Shown: one piece after another, positions 21,602 to 33,191 of the stretch
How the letters are laid out: each line of letters begins with the position of its first letter
How positions within the stretch are numbered: position 1 is the first letter of the stretch
Assembly (NCBI GenBank): GCA_032718475.1
Contig: JAUCBJ010007825.1
Location: 1 to 57,901, forward strand
DNA from: Nemertoderma westbladi
Taxonomy: Eukaryota; Xenacoelomorpha; Nemertodermatida; Nemertodermatidae
Direction of reading: 5' to 3'
Length of the DNA: 57,901 nucleotides
The notes under the pieces: model-generated
The model's input: the letters and a program-made list of their open reading frames with translations, nothing else
Told to the model about the DNA's origin: nothing
Databases searched by the model: none
Program-made: the position numbers and the translations under genes

Positions 21602-21865
21602 TTATGCAACCTGGGAAAGATCGTGTCTAACTGTATCACCGGAAGTTGAGAAACGTTTCTTACAAACATTACAGTTACAATGTCTCCCAATTGCGGAACA
21701 TTTGTCGCGTGAAAAACACTCCCCGCATGTATTGCAGCTAAACCGCACTAACCCGGATGGTTCTGCCATGAGTAGTTTGTGTCGCACACATACGGCCGCA
21801 CTTGTGTCTGTATCAGTTTGAAGCCTCGGTGGGTGCTGTTGGAATGTTGTTACACGGTCACTCAC
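21602..21865 (-). CDS. Small zinc-finger-like ORF, 87 aa
   Basis: The frame encodes CNTCGECFSRDKCSAIGRHC then CNVCKKRFSTSGDTVRHDL. Each half begins like a C2H2 finger (C-x2-C, then Phe), and the second has one His at the expected distance, but both lack a full His pair. It starts 33 bp from the dispersed repeat at 21898-22210, which would lie on its 5' side. It may be the end of a decayed zinc-finger gene or an exon; function is unknown. Confidence 0.35.
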   Translation of the reverse strand: MSDRVTTFQQHPPRLQTDTDTSAAVCVRHKLLMAEPSGLVRFSCNTCGECFSRDKCSAIGRHCNCNVCKKRFSTSGDTVRHDLSQVA

Positions 21866-21897
21866 AATTGTGGGTCCGCTTGTTCTTGGTTAGGTAG

Positions 21898-22210
21898 TGT
21901 TCGCGCTTTTTGACCTTTAACAGGTTAACTTGTTAATTTATGTGTTTTGTGTTTTCTGACAGCCGGCTCAAAATATTTCCACAGTGGAAGCCAGTCTAAC
22001 GCGCCGTATGACCCACTGTGTGTGGGAGACTGAATTCTGTGGCCGGAGAGTGATGTAGGCTACTTTGTATTATTCGATTGATCTCTACTATATAATCTCC
22101 AAAAACTATGTTTACTTTCAGGGCAATACCAACAGTTCCTTTAGATGCTGCGCTTTAAATATCAGACAGAGACAGAGTTATTATACTAATTACAACGGAG
22201 AGTTATGGAA
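21898..22210 (+). repeat. Diverged third copy of the minisatellite-flanking repeat
   Basis: It shares TGTTCGCGCTTT at its left end with 53912, then GTATTATTCGA, then CAGTTCCTTTAG and a CGCTTTA segment at its right part, in the same order and similar spacing as 53912-54230 (235 versus 262 bp between the first and the CAGTTCC landmarks). No minisatellite abuts this copy. Confidence 0.6.
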
Positions 22211-22270
22211 CATTTGTACATATAAAACTAAATAAATCTACTACATAAATTCTAAATATACACAACGTTA

Positions 22271-22302
<32 letters not shown>

Positions 22303-23503
22303 TATAAATTATCTAAATTGTTATATTTCTATCACTACACTTTGCTACCAAGCATTTTAACTACATGTTTCAGTTATGTAAGTTGTAGAAATGTGAAGTT
22401 GTTATAGTGTGTATTCCAATGACGTCATGTGATTATATTTAGAATGACGCAATGACATACTGGACATACCGTTACTGGAATAATACATAGTAAATGTATG
22501 TAAAAATACTGCGAAATTATGTCGCATTGCGATATAAAGTTAGAAAATATGTCGCCCTGGCGAGTAGGGCAGTGCGAAATTAAATAATAAATATAAAATA
22601 CTGATACAAATAAATAAATCTAGATAGTCGATTAATTAACACTTAATTCGACTAAATATTAATAAGTCGGCATATCTAACAAATATTTCGTTACTTTTTA
22701 ATTTTAGTACCGGTAGTAATTAGTTTTTAGTAATTTGCCTTAAACTCTTACTGATACGAATTGCTTACGCTATGTAGAAAAGTGTTAATTAATAAGTAAA
22801 TATATAAATTAATTTAAATTAAAAAGTTTTCCAAATCACTACATTAAAAGTATTTGATAAACAATGTGTTTTTGATAATTCTCTGTATGTGTTAAAGGCC
22901 CGTTTCCGCACAGCATTTTTTTGAGCTGTATTTCTAGCTTTTTTTCAAGATTTTTTTAACTTTATTTCTAGCTTTTTTTCAAGATTTTTTTAACTTTATT
23001 TCTAGCTTTTTTTTTAGCTTTTTCAAGCTTTTTTTTAGCTTTTTTTCAAGCTTGTTATGCCTTTTCTAACGTTCAAATAAAATTAAGATATAATATGAAT
23101 CTTCTAAAATTACACCATGTCCTGGAATATAGTGTCGTTATTCTGGTACATGCCCCTCCCCCCCCCCCAAATTTTTTTTTTTAACAAATCTTAATGAGAT
23201 CGCATTAAATTTGAAACATAGATAGATTCACCTCCGTCCTCTTTGCTGGGTGACCCAGAATTTTTATTTTCGCTTTCAATCTTTAGCTACAAACGTTTAA
23301 AAAAAGTGTCTCCGTCGATATTGCACCAGTTACACCGCAGTTATTCTTGAACCTCATTTTGATCTGTAGGTACTAGACGAAAGCTGGCCATGCAAGGAAC
23401 CCCAAATATCTATAGTTTTTTACTAATAATACAAAAATCGGTATTACTTGGCAGCCCAAAACTGTTAATTTTGTAATATTTTGCTGGTGTCTTTTAGAGT
23501 AAT
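22211..23503. other. AT-rich intergenic stretch with T-rich repeats
   Basis: An (AT)n run lies at about 22268-22303. At 22915-23060 a T-rich unit of about 34 bp (TTTATTTCTAGCTTTTTTTC and on) is repeated and then degenerates into AGCTTTTTTTC copies. A C run followed by a T run lies at 23155-23182. No gene was seen. Confidence 0.6.
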
Positions 23504-23993
23504 GGCTAATATACTCAATTCTAGTGAATATCAACTTATCTTACTCCAATTGCACTGATCTTTTAGTACCACTCGAACATCAATGGTCGATTTAGTGGGT
23601 GTAGGCACCATCAAAACAAAGGTTATTGCTTCTTGAGATATAAATCAAAATGTGTCAAAAAACAGACTCACCGTATCACTAAAAATGTTACTTTTGTTTA
23701 TACTACTATTGTTTGAAGGAGTCTACAACTACTTATTCGACCATTGCGGTTCGAATCCGCATATTCCTTAATCTGTTATTAATGTGGAAGTATCATTATT
23801 TGTTGCATTAACATGCTGGAAGTTACAGTAAGGTAAGGTAACATTTTGAGCAAAATCTCGAGAACCAATGACTCTACCGTTGTTTTGATGATGTCTCCAC
23901 CCACTAAATCGACCATTGCGGTTCGAATGATACTGTAGGATCAGTGCAAAAGGAGTACGATAAGTAGATATTCACTACAATGGAGTATTAGGC
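23504..23993. mobile_element. 490-bp MITE with inverted repeats of about 135 bp
   Basis: The left arm (23504-23640) and right arm (23862-23993) are inverted copies. Both arms contain TGGTCGATTTAGTGGGTG and end in TATTAG-type termini (GGCTAATA and TATTAGGC). There is no coding capacity. The same internal core recurs in the larger fold-back element at 31902-33191, so the two belong to one family or share a core. No clear target duplication was found. Confidence 0.75.
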
Positions 23994-23994
23994 A

Positions 23995-26900
23995 CCAAGC
24001 AAGCAACCCAGTTGGTGAACCTGAGGCAAGTCACTAGACTAGCCTCAGTTAACACCCTAAAACTCGGGTACCCAATGCGACAAGGTGAGCTGACGGCCTT
24101 GGCAGATAAGCTTTCTCTTAGCCAGTGTGTATTCAAGAGCACTAAATGCGGACTGCAAATGATTGCATCAGCAAATGATTGTGGCAATGGTGGAATTGGT
24201 CTATTAATGAATCCAACTGCACCTTCCTTCATCATTGGACAAAATAGACCAAATCTCTAACCGCTTGCCACTTCTCATTTTCTGGAGGACTGGCTAAGAA
24301 GTTTCCTAAGGTGGTTCTGATTGTGTGCTATTCTCCAACTAGTGTTGCCCCAGTAGAGGAGGTGGAAAAGTCCTAAAACAATCTACAAGGATCTGCATCA
24401 ATCACCTTCATCGCCCGGTGTAAGCGGATCCATTCCGTTATACACTTCTTACCAATAAATGGGGGGTGAACTGCTTTATCAATCAGTTAAGGTATGCAAC
24501 CAATAAAGCATACCAGAGAATGGATGATGCAACAATGTTAGTCAAGAGGTGGTTTAACAACCCACTTCAGGGGATAGATGCTAACATAGGCCCAAATGGA
24601 GATAGGAATTGTGAAGATAGTATAAGCCGATGAGGGAGTGCCACCAAGCAATTATTGGGATGTGTATCGTTTGGATGGCCAATTATACGTGTTAAGCCTA
24701 TGTAATGTGTTTTTCCCTGTTTCCATAAATATTGACATCACGTGCCTACCATTTCAGTTGGCTATATCATTCATGTAGGATGTTGCATGGTTTTCAACGT
24801 TATCCATAGCCTATGTAATTATACTGATTGTGCTGTAATCCATTTAACAGTAAACATTGCAAGTTGCCATTAACAACGATAAGTAATAACATTAAACTCT
24901 CTGTTTTACCCTTTGGCTTTCAGTATTATCAACGTGGCGACGCCTAGGGAACTTCAACATCAGTCATTCTGGTCGGGATCCCTTTAGCCAAACAGGATCC
25001 CATCACACCCTGGGTCTATAGTGATAGTGTTAACCGAAATTCTGTCCATCTTGACGATTTCATCTATGGAATGGATTGTTTTTCGGCTGGAACCCAGTTC
25101 AAGAAGCGAACTGTAAAGCTATGGACTCATAGTGGACCCAGTGGTCACAAGTCCCAGAAAGACCATATTCAGTTTTGTAGGAAATACATGAGTTCTATAC
25201 ATGACTGTAATGCATTCACACTGCAGAAACAGTTCCTGTATACCCTCCAAACAGGAAAAAGGCCCTCTGGACTGACCACAAAATTCGGAAGTGCCGATAT
25301 GACCTCAATAAGGCGCAAAATGAGTCGTGACTTAAAAAGACTACAGCAGCGAAGAATGCAGTTAAGGCTGCATCGTGGTCTCTGAACAGGCAGTACTCTG
25401 TTAATCTACAGAAGCTTATAAACCAACAGGTTGATGCCATCAATAATGCTGACGCCAGCAGGCAATCATCCCAGGCATGGAAATCGATCAACTCTGCTTA
25501 CTGGGCGGAAAAGCCAACCAACCAACCACCAAGGTTAAGGCTGAATCACCAGCCAATCGCCTCAATGGTTGGAAAGCCCACTTTGAAAAGCTTCTCAATA
25601 ATGATGGGGTGTTGCCCGATAACTTTATTGAAGCTCATTTATCCCATCATAGTAGACATGTACAGAACAACAAGAGTACCACAAGAAATGAAAACAAATA
25701 AGTTTGTGCCAGTTCCCAAGAAGGGCAACCTAACACTCTATGGTTGTTTTCGAGGAATCTCATTGTTCTCGATTGCTGCAAAGCTATACAATAGAATTCT
25801 ATTAAATCGCATCAGGGATTCCATTGAGGCTCCAAAGAAATCAGAATGGGTTCCATAAAGGTCGTGGCACCATGGAGCCCATTTTGGCACTTAGAAGGGT
25901 AATTGAAGAGTTATCAAAAAAGAAAGACAGGCATCTGGCTGTTATCTTTGTTGACTTCTTCAAGGCCTTTGATTCAGTCTCTCGCTCACGTATGTTCAGC
26001 ATACTTTCATTATATGGGATTCCTGATGGAATTATTGCAGCAATCAGATCAGTATACGATGGTTTGACGACATTTGTGTATACTGTTGATGGTGACACAG
26101 AACCATTCGAAGTGTTAGGAGGAGTCCTCCAGGGAGACACACTTGCGCCATTCTTGTTCATAATTGTGGTTGACTATGTTCTACGCATGTCCTTAGATCA
26201 TCATATAATGATGATGGGGTGATGATAACTCCACCTAATGGCTCCAGAAGTCGAGGAAATCCTGCCAAGTACCTAACTGATCTAGACTCTGCTGATGACT
26301 TAGGAGTACTATCAGAATCACTAGAGGAAGCCCAACGGCTCCTCAGCTCATTAGAACAGGCTGCTTCTAGTGTTGGTCTTTTTATCAAAAAGCAAGCCAC
26401 AGCCTCAGCCTCAGCAAATCTCTGGCCGGATGAGCATAAGCGCAAAGGATGGTATGCTTGAGTATGTGGACGACTTATGTTACCTGGGATCATGGGTCAG
26501 GAAGTGAATACCATCGAATACATTAGGGAAAGGCATGGGCAACGTTGAATTGACTTTCTAGGATTTGGAAGTCGCATAGAATTCATCAGAAACTTAAGGT
26601 CCGATTATTTAGAGCAGCAGTAGTTCCAGTACTCACTCCCCTATGGGAGGCCATGCTGTGCTCTAACTGCTGATGACACCAAATCTCTGGATGGCACATT
26701 CACAAGAATGCTACACCGGGTTCACTGTGTCAATTACAATGCACATATCTACAACCAGACCCTATATAACATTGGAGGTGTCTCATTGGTTCCCCCAAGC
26801 TTGACACTAGAACAAAGCCACCTCAGCTTTGCAGGACATTGCTTTGACATTGACATTGCTTAGCGTACTCATGGAGTGAATAAGCATGGTGGACAGCCCA

Positions 26901-27079
26901 TGACTTTCTTGGGACGCATCTTAAAGGACACTGGCCCTGAAGATGCGGATGATCTAGCAAATGTCATGGGTGATGATAGGGAGTTGTGGTGGTGCAATTT
27001 TGTCGTCAAGCTGGCACAGCATTCTTAAAAATGCAGCTGCAATGCAGCATGCCGATCATAGTAGTTGTAGTAGTGTAGT
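23995..27079 (+). pseudogene. RTE-type LINE, copy A (degenerate)
   Basis: The endonuclease N-terminal part is at 24012-24380 (GYPMRQGELTALADKLSLS, GGIGLLMNPTA, VVLIVCYSPTSVAPVEEVEK) and its end at 25071-25210 (KLWTHSGPSGHKSQKDHI). Reverse transcriptase blocks follow at 25400-26500 (VPVPKKGNL, FVDFFKAFDSVSRSRM, GVLQGDTLAPFLFI), with the catalytic site changed to SADD, and the C-terminal domain runs to about 27027. Some 600 bp between 24400 and 25060 do not read as RTE and may be an insertion. Frameshifts and a deletion of the LIYPI-upstream region break the gene. It is the same lineage as copies at 27751 and 39170. A 58-bp direct repeat flanks it (23937-23994 and 27080-27137). Confidence 0.85.
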
Positions 27080-27137
27080 AGGATCGGTGCAATAGGAATA
27101 ATATTAGTCGATATTCACTACGATGGAGTATTAGGCA
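27080..27137 (+). repeat. Isolated copy of the MITE right end
   Basis: These 58 bases align without gaps to 23937-23994, the right terminus of the 490-bp MITE, in the same orientation. RTE copy A lies exactly between the two. Confidence 0.75.
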
Positions 27138-27736
27138 GTTCTGATAATAAAATATTAATATTATTATTGTAGAATATTACTTAAATGACACCGGCAAATT
27201 ATTATGAAATCAACAGATTTGGTATCTGGGTGATTAAGGAAACGTTGGCTTGGGCATTTTTTAAAATATGTATGGCATTATTATAAATAGCATTACTAAT
27301 TTATTTAATACTATTTAAGAAAAAGACACTGGCAAAAGATTTTTAAAATATATATTTTCGAATCAGGGTGTTGAAGTGTACCAAAAAATGAAATCAGTTT
27401 GGCCGGGCCTTTTTGAAAAAGTCGGTTCAGCCCCACAGTGAAAAGGCGTAGATAATGTTCTACGAACATTAACATATATTAAAAACCAACAGAATATGTA
27501 TCCTAGCTTGTAAAACAAATTGAAGGTGATGGGGTGGTTGTTACTAGGTTGTTACACGGTTCAGTAATGCCTAAAATAAGTAACAAGTACTCTTCATCTC
27601 AAATCATTTAAAATTATCAAAATATCTGTGTACCAATTCCCGTGTAATGTTCATCCCACCTGTATGTTGTTGTGTCACCTGTGTTTGGTGTCTGATTGAA
27701 TTACGGTTGCTCGCGGCACCTTCTTGAACTTCAGTT
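27138..27736. other. Intergenic, nothing recognised
   Basis: AT-rich sequence without coding signal on either strand. Confidence 0.5.
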
Positions 27737-27750
27737 ACACCCCACGGAGT

Positions 27751-27950
27751 TACTCATGGAGTGAATAAGCATAGTGGACAGCCCATGACTTTCTTGAGAC
27801 GCATCTTAAAGGACACTGGCCTTGAAGATGAGGATGATCTAGCAAATGTCATGGGTGATAGGGAGTAGTGGCGGCGCAATTTTGTCGACATGCCGGCACA
27901 GCATTCTTAAAAATGCAGCTGCAATGCAGCATGCCGATCCTAGTAGTAGT
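27751..27950 (+). mobile_element. 5'-truncated RTE copy with 14-bp target duplication
   Basis: Two hundred bases match the last coding part and 3' end of RTE copies A and C (from CATGGAGTGAATAAGCA to the (TAG)n tail). ACACCCCACGGAGT at 27737-27750 and ACACCCCACGCAGT at 27951-27964 flank it, a 14-bp target-site duplication with one mismatch. This fits target-primed reverse transcription with severe 5' truncation. Confidence 0.85.
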
Positions 27951-28203
27951 ACACCCCACGCAGTCCTGACTTACTTCAATTGCCTTAACTTTTTCCAGGA
28001 AATGGTATGTAGCATTAACAAATATTAACAGTAATACAACATTAACAGTATAAACAATAATTAAAAAAGAAAAGTTATGATAAGAATGAAAATAGGATCT
28101 CACTCTATGTAGCTCCCGACCTAAATGATGGTGATAAAAATAGGAAGGGTAATTTATTGTTATTGCTACTCAAGGTGCAGTATAACTTTCGGTTGCACTT
28201 AAA

Positions 28204-29802
28204 ATGGACATCATTGACATATCTGTATCATCGGTTTTTTTGAATGATTACTCTGAGCGATTGTGGTCTCTCCAAATGATATGCTTTGCTAATATAACCA
28301 GAACGTTGGTTAGAGGAATGGTGAATGCGGAATCTGGGAGATGGAAAAACATTTCTGATGGATGCGATCCCAAATCACATTGTAAAGACCTTTGTAACTG
28401 GATTAAACTAATGCCGAATCTATTTCGCAAAATTCTACGGAAATTCATTTTAAACGCCTATGTTATGGCATTTAAAGAGTTAAATTTGAGGTTCAAAGCA
28501 TTACCACACCTGCAATCAGCTACTAGTGATGAACAGAGACAGAAACCAACACTACATGGAATCATGGATACATATAGCGATATGCTTCTCGATCAGTGTT
28601 TCAACGATTTGGACATCATCCTAGGAAAAGAATTTAAGGACGAATTTCGAGGATATGATGTTCACAAATATTTAATAACATATTTTCCCAAATTAGCACT
28701 TGTTTTGAGATCTTATATTTCACAAGAATATATATACGATAGATGGCATATCGAGAATTTGAAGAACGCTTTTACGAGCGGGGAAGAATATAATCAGCTC
28801 ACTACCATTGAGATACGCTTTGTAAATGACGACTTACTTGCTGCTATTATCAAGAGCTGTCCAAATCTGATAAATTTAGAGATTCCAACATCCTTTATCA
28901 CCTTCTCAATGCTTGGTAATATTGCTAATCTTAAGAGCTTGAAGTCATTGAACATTTGGCGCTGTGCGGATGAATCCCTATCTGTTGGCAATATAATCAA
29001 TTTAAACTCTTTATGCCCCCAGCTAAAAATAATTACCACAGATATATCTTTTGAATTACTTCATCAGTTAATTAAGCGCAAAAACCACAGAAACCAGTCT
29101 GAAATAGGATTCCGTTTCCAAAAATTTTTTATCACTGATATGGAAATTTCGATCTCAGTCTCAGAATATCTTAGACAGACTCTCATTCCTCATTGTCAAG
29201 AGACTATAGTGTCTCTCAACTTACAATTTTATACCGAAGAATTGGAGGATGATCTATTCGATCTCCTCAAAGATTTCCGTCACTTATCTGAATTATCTAT
29301 TTACAGTAAAACACCACAAATACTTAATTGTATACAGGAAACGGCTCATAATGTTAATCTACCACAAATAACAAATTTGGAATTAGAAATCTCACGACAT
29401 TGTTTTATCAATTTCACAATTTCGATGGCTGATTTAGCCAACATATTTCCAAACTTAAAGTATTTGTCTCTATCTCCAGGATTTGTGGATGTTGTAAATT
29501 CTAACTTTCTAATAAAATCTATCGAAACAGCCCAGATATATGTACAGGAAGCGACACAGCTAATAGAAATAATGCGGTCTTTACCATATCTAACGACTTT
29601 GAGGGTTCACTTACGGGAGTTCTTTGAACTAACCGAAGACCAATTAAATGAAATCGATAGTATCATTAATCCTGAATATGTTGATCATCTCTTGAGATTC
29701 TCTATAGATGGACTCCACCGTGGACTTAGCCTCCAATTGGCCAAGATGATATTGAGTCGATCCAAGAAGTTGGAATATTTCTATGAATCAAAATTCATGT
29801 AA
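28204..29802 (+). CDS. Leucine-rich-repeat-like protein, 532 aa, intronless
   Basis: This is a single intact frame with no stop or frameshift. Irregular leucine-rich repeats of the RNI/F-box-LRR kind recur: LTTIEIRFVNDDLL with IIKSCPNLINLEI (residues 199-230), LKSLKSLNIWRC (about 245), FRHLSELSIYS (about 358), ITNLELEI (about 388), FPNLKYLSLSPGF (about 416) and LPYLTTLRVHL (about 460). Repeats such as KSCPNLINLEI suggest protein-protein recognition. The N-terminal 190 residues are helical and Leu-rich, but I see no clear F-box. There is no signal peptide or membrane segment, so it is probably cytosolic. A polyadenylation signal lies 187 nt after the stop. It could be a retrogene or a lineage-specific family member. 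The family name is not certain. Confidence 0.75.
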   Translation: MDIIDISVSSVFLNDYSERLWSLQMICFANITRTLVRGMVNAESGRWKNISDGCDPKSHCKDLCNWIKLMPNLFRKILRKFILNAYVMAFKELNLRFKALPHLQSATSDEQRQKPTLHGIMDTYSDMLLDQCFNDLDIILGKEFKDEFRGYDVHKYLITYFPKLALVLRSYISQEYIYDRWHIENLKNAFTSGEEYNQLTTIEIRFVNDDLLAAIIKSCPNLINLEIPTSFITFSMLGNIANLKSLKSLNIWRCADESLSVGNIINLNSLCPQLKIITTDISFELLHQLIKRKNHRNQSEIGFRFQKFFITDMEISISVSEYLRQTLIPHCQETIVSLNLQFYTEELEDDLFDLLKDFRHLSELSIYSKTPQILNCIQETAHNVNLPQITNLELEISRHCFINFTISMADLANIFPNLKYLSLSPGFVDVVNSNFLIKSIETAQIYVQEATQLIEIMRSLPYLTTLRVHLREFFELTEDQLNEIDSIINPEYVDHLLRFSIDGLHRGLSLQLAKMILSRSKKLEYFYESKFM

Positions 29803-31170
29803 CTTCAGTTAAATTGTTCCTGATTAGACAAATACAATATTTGAACAAACTATTAATTATTCATCCATAGAAATTCAAAGAAATAGCATCGTTTTAATGA
29901 TATGATATGTAAGAAGCCGGCCATTAAGTAAAGTACACCGAATGATCCATTGTATTTGTAAATGTTGCAATGACTAATATAGACAAAAAATAAATATTTA
30001 TTGCATGGGAAAAAGTAGGGCATTTTTTCACTATGTTTTCTTTCTTCATATGCGGCTCTGACACCATAAAATGTTGATCTATTTTTAGCCACAAAAAAAA
30101 AATCCTCACTGAAAACTGGGATTCTCCACTCAATTTGAAAAATACTATGTAATTATAAAATTACATAACAAACGCGTCTTGAACGAAAAATCCGGGCCTT
30201 AAATGTGCAGGAAATTACCATGGACAATACCTTGGGTACTAGTGAAGGGAAAGTGAAGTACCGGCGCAGCGGTAAGTCTCGTTTACCTGACGTGATATTC
30301 GGGCTCGGTTCAACCGTCTTCTAAAACCTTCAGCTCAGCAGCTCTCTTCATTTTTTTTTTTCATTATTCTAGAATATATTACCCTGGCAACCCACGCACC
30401 ACACCACGGCCGCGCCAAGCAATCCAAGTATTTTAAATGTTTTGTTACTACTGTGCGCGAATGCATTATTATTATTATTATTATTCATAGCTTTGGGTGA
30501 GCAGCTGATGTTATATTTAAAGATACGGCTTAGCTGCCTGCCTGCTTCATTTGTGGGCTCTGGCTGGCCCTTTATTATATTCTACCTGCCCCCCCCCCCC
30601 CCCCCCCCCTCAGCTTCCAACTTATTTATCCAATAAGATGTTTTGAGGGCGCCGTATTTATACCAATGAGTTCTCAAGTAAACTATACTAAAAGTGAAAG
30701 GTTAAAAAAATATTAATATAGGATGGATGTAAACAATATTCATGTAGCAATGAACAATTGCTTACTAAAATGGGGTGGCATACAGTAGAGTAAGTGTAAG
30801 TTGCTGTGAGTTTTCCAGTTGTAAGACTGTTGATGCACTAAGAAATTGCACCAAGTCATGCAACATAAAATTGATTGTTCTAATGTTAATTATAGGTATA
30901 TAATTATATTATATAGGTATATAGTTAATAATAGGCTGCTACAAAATGGTGAATTTTGTATGTGCATTTTTTGTAAGGCTTTCACTATTTAATCACGAAA
31001 TTCATACGTCAAACATAATGGTTAAATGTATAATAAATTAATAATAATATTTTTTGAGCTTTATATTAACCAACAACCATATTAAACAACATAGAGTCTC
31101 ACCAAACCAAAATTAATTAAAAATATATAATGGGATAAATTTTCGATTTTTAAGTATGATTAATATCTCA
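29803..31170. other. Intergenic stretch with poly-C
   Basis: It contains a poly-C run of about 22 bases at 30589-30610 and an (ATT)n stretch near 30468-30485. Short ORFs show no domain. Confidence 0.5.
29989..29994 (+). promoter_or_regulatory. Candidate polyadenylation signal of the LRR-like gene
   Basis: AATAAA, the first such hexamer found downstream of the stop at 29802. Confidence 0.45.
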
Positions 31171-31380
31171 TCAGCAAGTATAGGATGTTAATGCAGCCAT
31201 GACAGCATCATCCAATGTCATTCCAACCCATTTACCGAGCAAACAAGCGTGGGTACAGGGCTGCACGTTGTCATCGTCGCATTGATTACAGCCCTCCTGA
31301 CAGCTGCTGGATGCATGTGCACACGGTTCTACAACCATTAGGGCGACAATGCCAATTGAAAATACTCCGAACATATTCAT
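31171..31380 (-). CDS. Small secreted cysteine-rich peptide, 69 aa
   Basis: The frame begins with a signal-peptide-like segment (hydrophobic FGVFSIGIVALMVV, likely cleaved after CAHA near residue 23). The predicted mature part of about 45 residues has six Cys in the order C-x3-C-x2-C-x7-C-x3-C-x22-C, with an acidic DDD cluster. Secreted peptides of this size and Cys density are often antimicrobial, venom-like or signalling peptides; I recognise no specific family. The ATG at 31380 is the start because the hydrophobic core follows at once. The gene seems to be one exon, or the last exon of one. It lies 390 bp from the RTE element on its 5' side. Confidence 0.5.
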   Translation of the reverse strand: MNMFGVFSIGIVALMVVEPCAHASSSCQEGCNQCDDDNVQPCTHACLLGKWVGMTLDDAVMAALTSYTC

Positions 31381-31769
31381 CTAAATGGGGATCCAAAGAA
31401 AAATACGTGAGGCGCCACCTGGATAAATATCGACAGAACTGATTAGTTGTAAAATAAAATATAAGTAATATTATATAAAATTATTAAATAAAGTAATAAA
31501 AATAACAATGCTTACTTATTTTGATGTGTATAATGAAATAAAGTATTAGCACATTGAAATTTTACGCAACTTGTATTTTTCGTACCAGCAGAAAAGCACC
31601 AAAAACCAAAAACGATGGTTGCAATACCATTAAAGACTTTAACGAGTTGTATCGGGATCAGCGTGTTTGAAAACAAAGTGTAGATTCAGAATTGTCCAAC
31701 CAACGACAAAATTTAAAAGTTTGATATTTTTGCGACTTTTCGTCCTGGGGAGCCCATCAGCTGTACAAT
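31381..31769. other. Intergenic, nothing recognised
   Basis: AT-rich. Possible upstream region of the cysteine-rich peptide gene. Confidence 0.4.
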
Positions 31770-31901
31770 GTGCTACTACTACTAAGTTGAGCGAACTCGG
31801 ACAGTGGAAATGAGATCCTTCCAGGCTTCCCGATTCTCCATAGTTGTCGCAATTTCGTTTCTCCCAAGTTCAGTATCCCTTTCAAGTTGATCTATAGATT
31901 T

Positions 31902-33191
31902 GGCGGTGCGTTTTTTACTTTTTTTCGATTTCATTGTTCTACCGGTGCACAAAAGTTGCCAAATGGTAAAAAATAAGGCGAAAAAAAATTTCTTTAAATT
32001 TCGTCTATATCTTCATGGATCCCAAGAGGGTTGAAATTTTGAGCCATCACGATGCACCATAATGAAATTTATAACAATATATATAACACATTGATGAAAG
32101 ATCAATGACTCATGAAAGAACTTCCTGCATGCATCAAATGTCATCAAATGGGTCCAAACCTAGTTTGATACCAAAATTTAAATTTTTGGATCAATGGAAC
32201 TAGTGCCACATGCACATGGCCACAACCTACCATTTGGTGCAAGTGTTGATTATTCTCAATTTTCACGTTGGCCAACTTTGAGTTCTCCTACTGCATTAAT
32301 ATTATACTCATTAGAACCGCAATGACAGATTTAGTGGGGGTAGACACCTTCAAAACAAACGTAGAGCAAATAGTTCTTGATATATCGCAGAAAATTAAGT
32401 CCGGCACAAGTCTACATTACCACCTTGATGTGATTTGGACAAATACACTAAAAATGATACTTTGAATTATCTCAAGGAATGAAGAATAGACACATCACAG
32501 AAATGATCGATGTAGTGTGTGTAGAATAAGAGTTCAAAATAAGAGTAGAGTCATTAGTTCTTGAGTTATAATACAAAATGACAAGACTATGTCCACCAAT
32601 TAATACTTGATATTGAGTTGACCCATTCCACACATTTTTTACAAAAACTATACTGAATTGTCTATAAATCATCAAAGCGGTAATGTTGACTTGTGCGGAC
32701 TTAACATTTTCTGCAATATCTCAAGAACTATATCTGTGCTTGTTTTGATGGTGTCTACCCCCACTAAATCGGTCATTGCGGTTCTAATGAGCATAATATT
32801 AATGCCGTAGGAGAACTAAAAGTTGTCAATCACCAAAATTGCGAATAAGAGTCACTTGCGCCAAAGAGTAGGTTCTGGTCATGTGCCTGTGGCACTACTT
32901 CCCTTGGTCCCAAAATCGAAATTTTGGTATCTAACTAAGTTTGGACCCATTTGATCACATTGATGCATGCATGAAGTTCTTTCTTGAGTCATTGATCTTT
33001 CATCAATATTTTATATTGTTATAAATTTCATTATGGTGCATCTCGATGGCTCAAAATTTCAACCCTCTTGGGATCCGTGAAGAAATAGATGAAATTTAAC
33101 GAAATTTTTTTTGCCACATTTTTTTACCATTTGGCTACTTTTGTGCACCGGTAGAACAATGAAATCGAAAAAAAGTAAAAAACGCACCGCC
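31902..33191. mobile_element. 1.29-kb fold-back MITE nested in RTE lineage B
   Basis: The two ends are inverted copies (GGCGGTGCGTTTTTTAC at 31902, its complement ending at 33191). The similarity extends inward about 520 bp on each side, leaving a short centre (about 32420-32680). Inner arms contain GATTTAGTGGGGGTAGACACC, the core shared with the 490-bp MITE at 23504. There is no ORF of note. The flanking RTE frame resumes across the insertion, so the MITE inserted after the RTE. No clear target duplication was found. Confidence 0.85.

Noticed and set aside
24640-24985. Possible LTR end plus TGGCGACG primer-binding-like site inside RTE copy A
   Set aside because: TATTATCAACGTGGCGACGC looks like an LTR/primer-site junction of Gypsy elements, but no second LTR or clear TG start was found.
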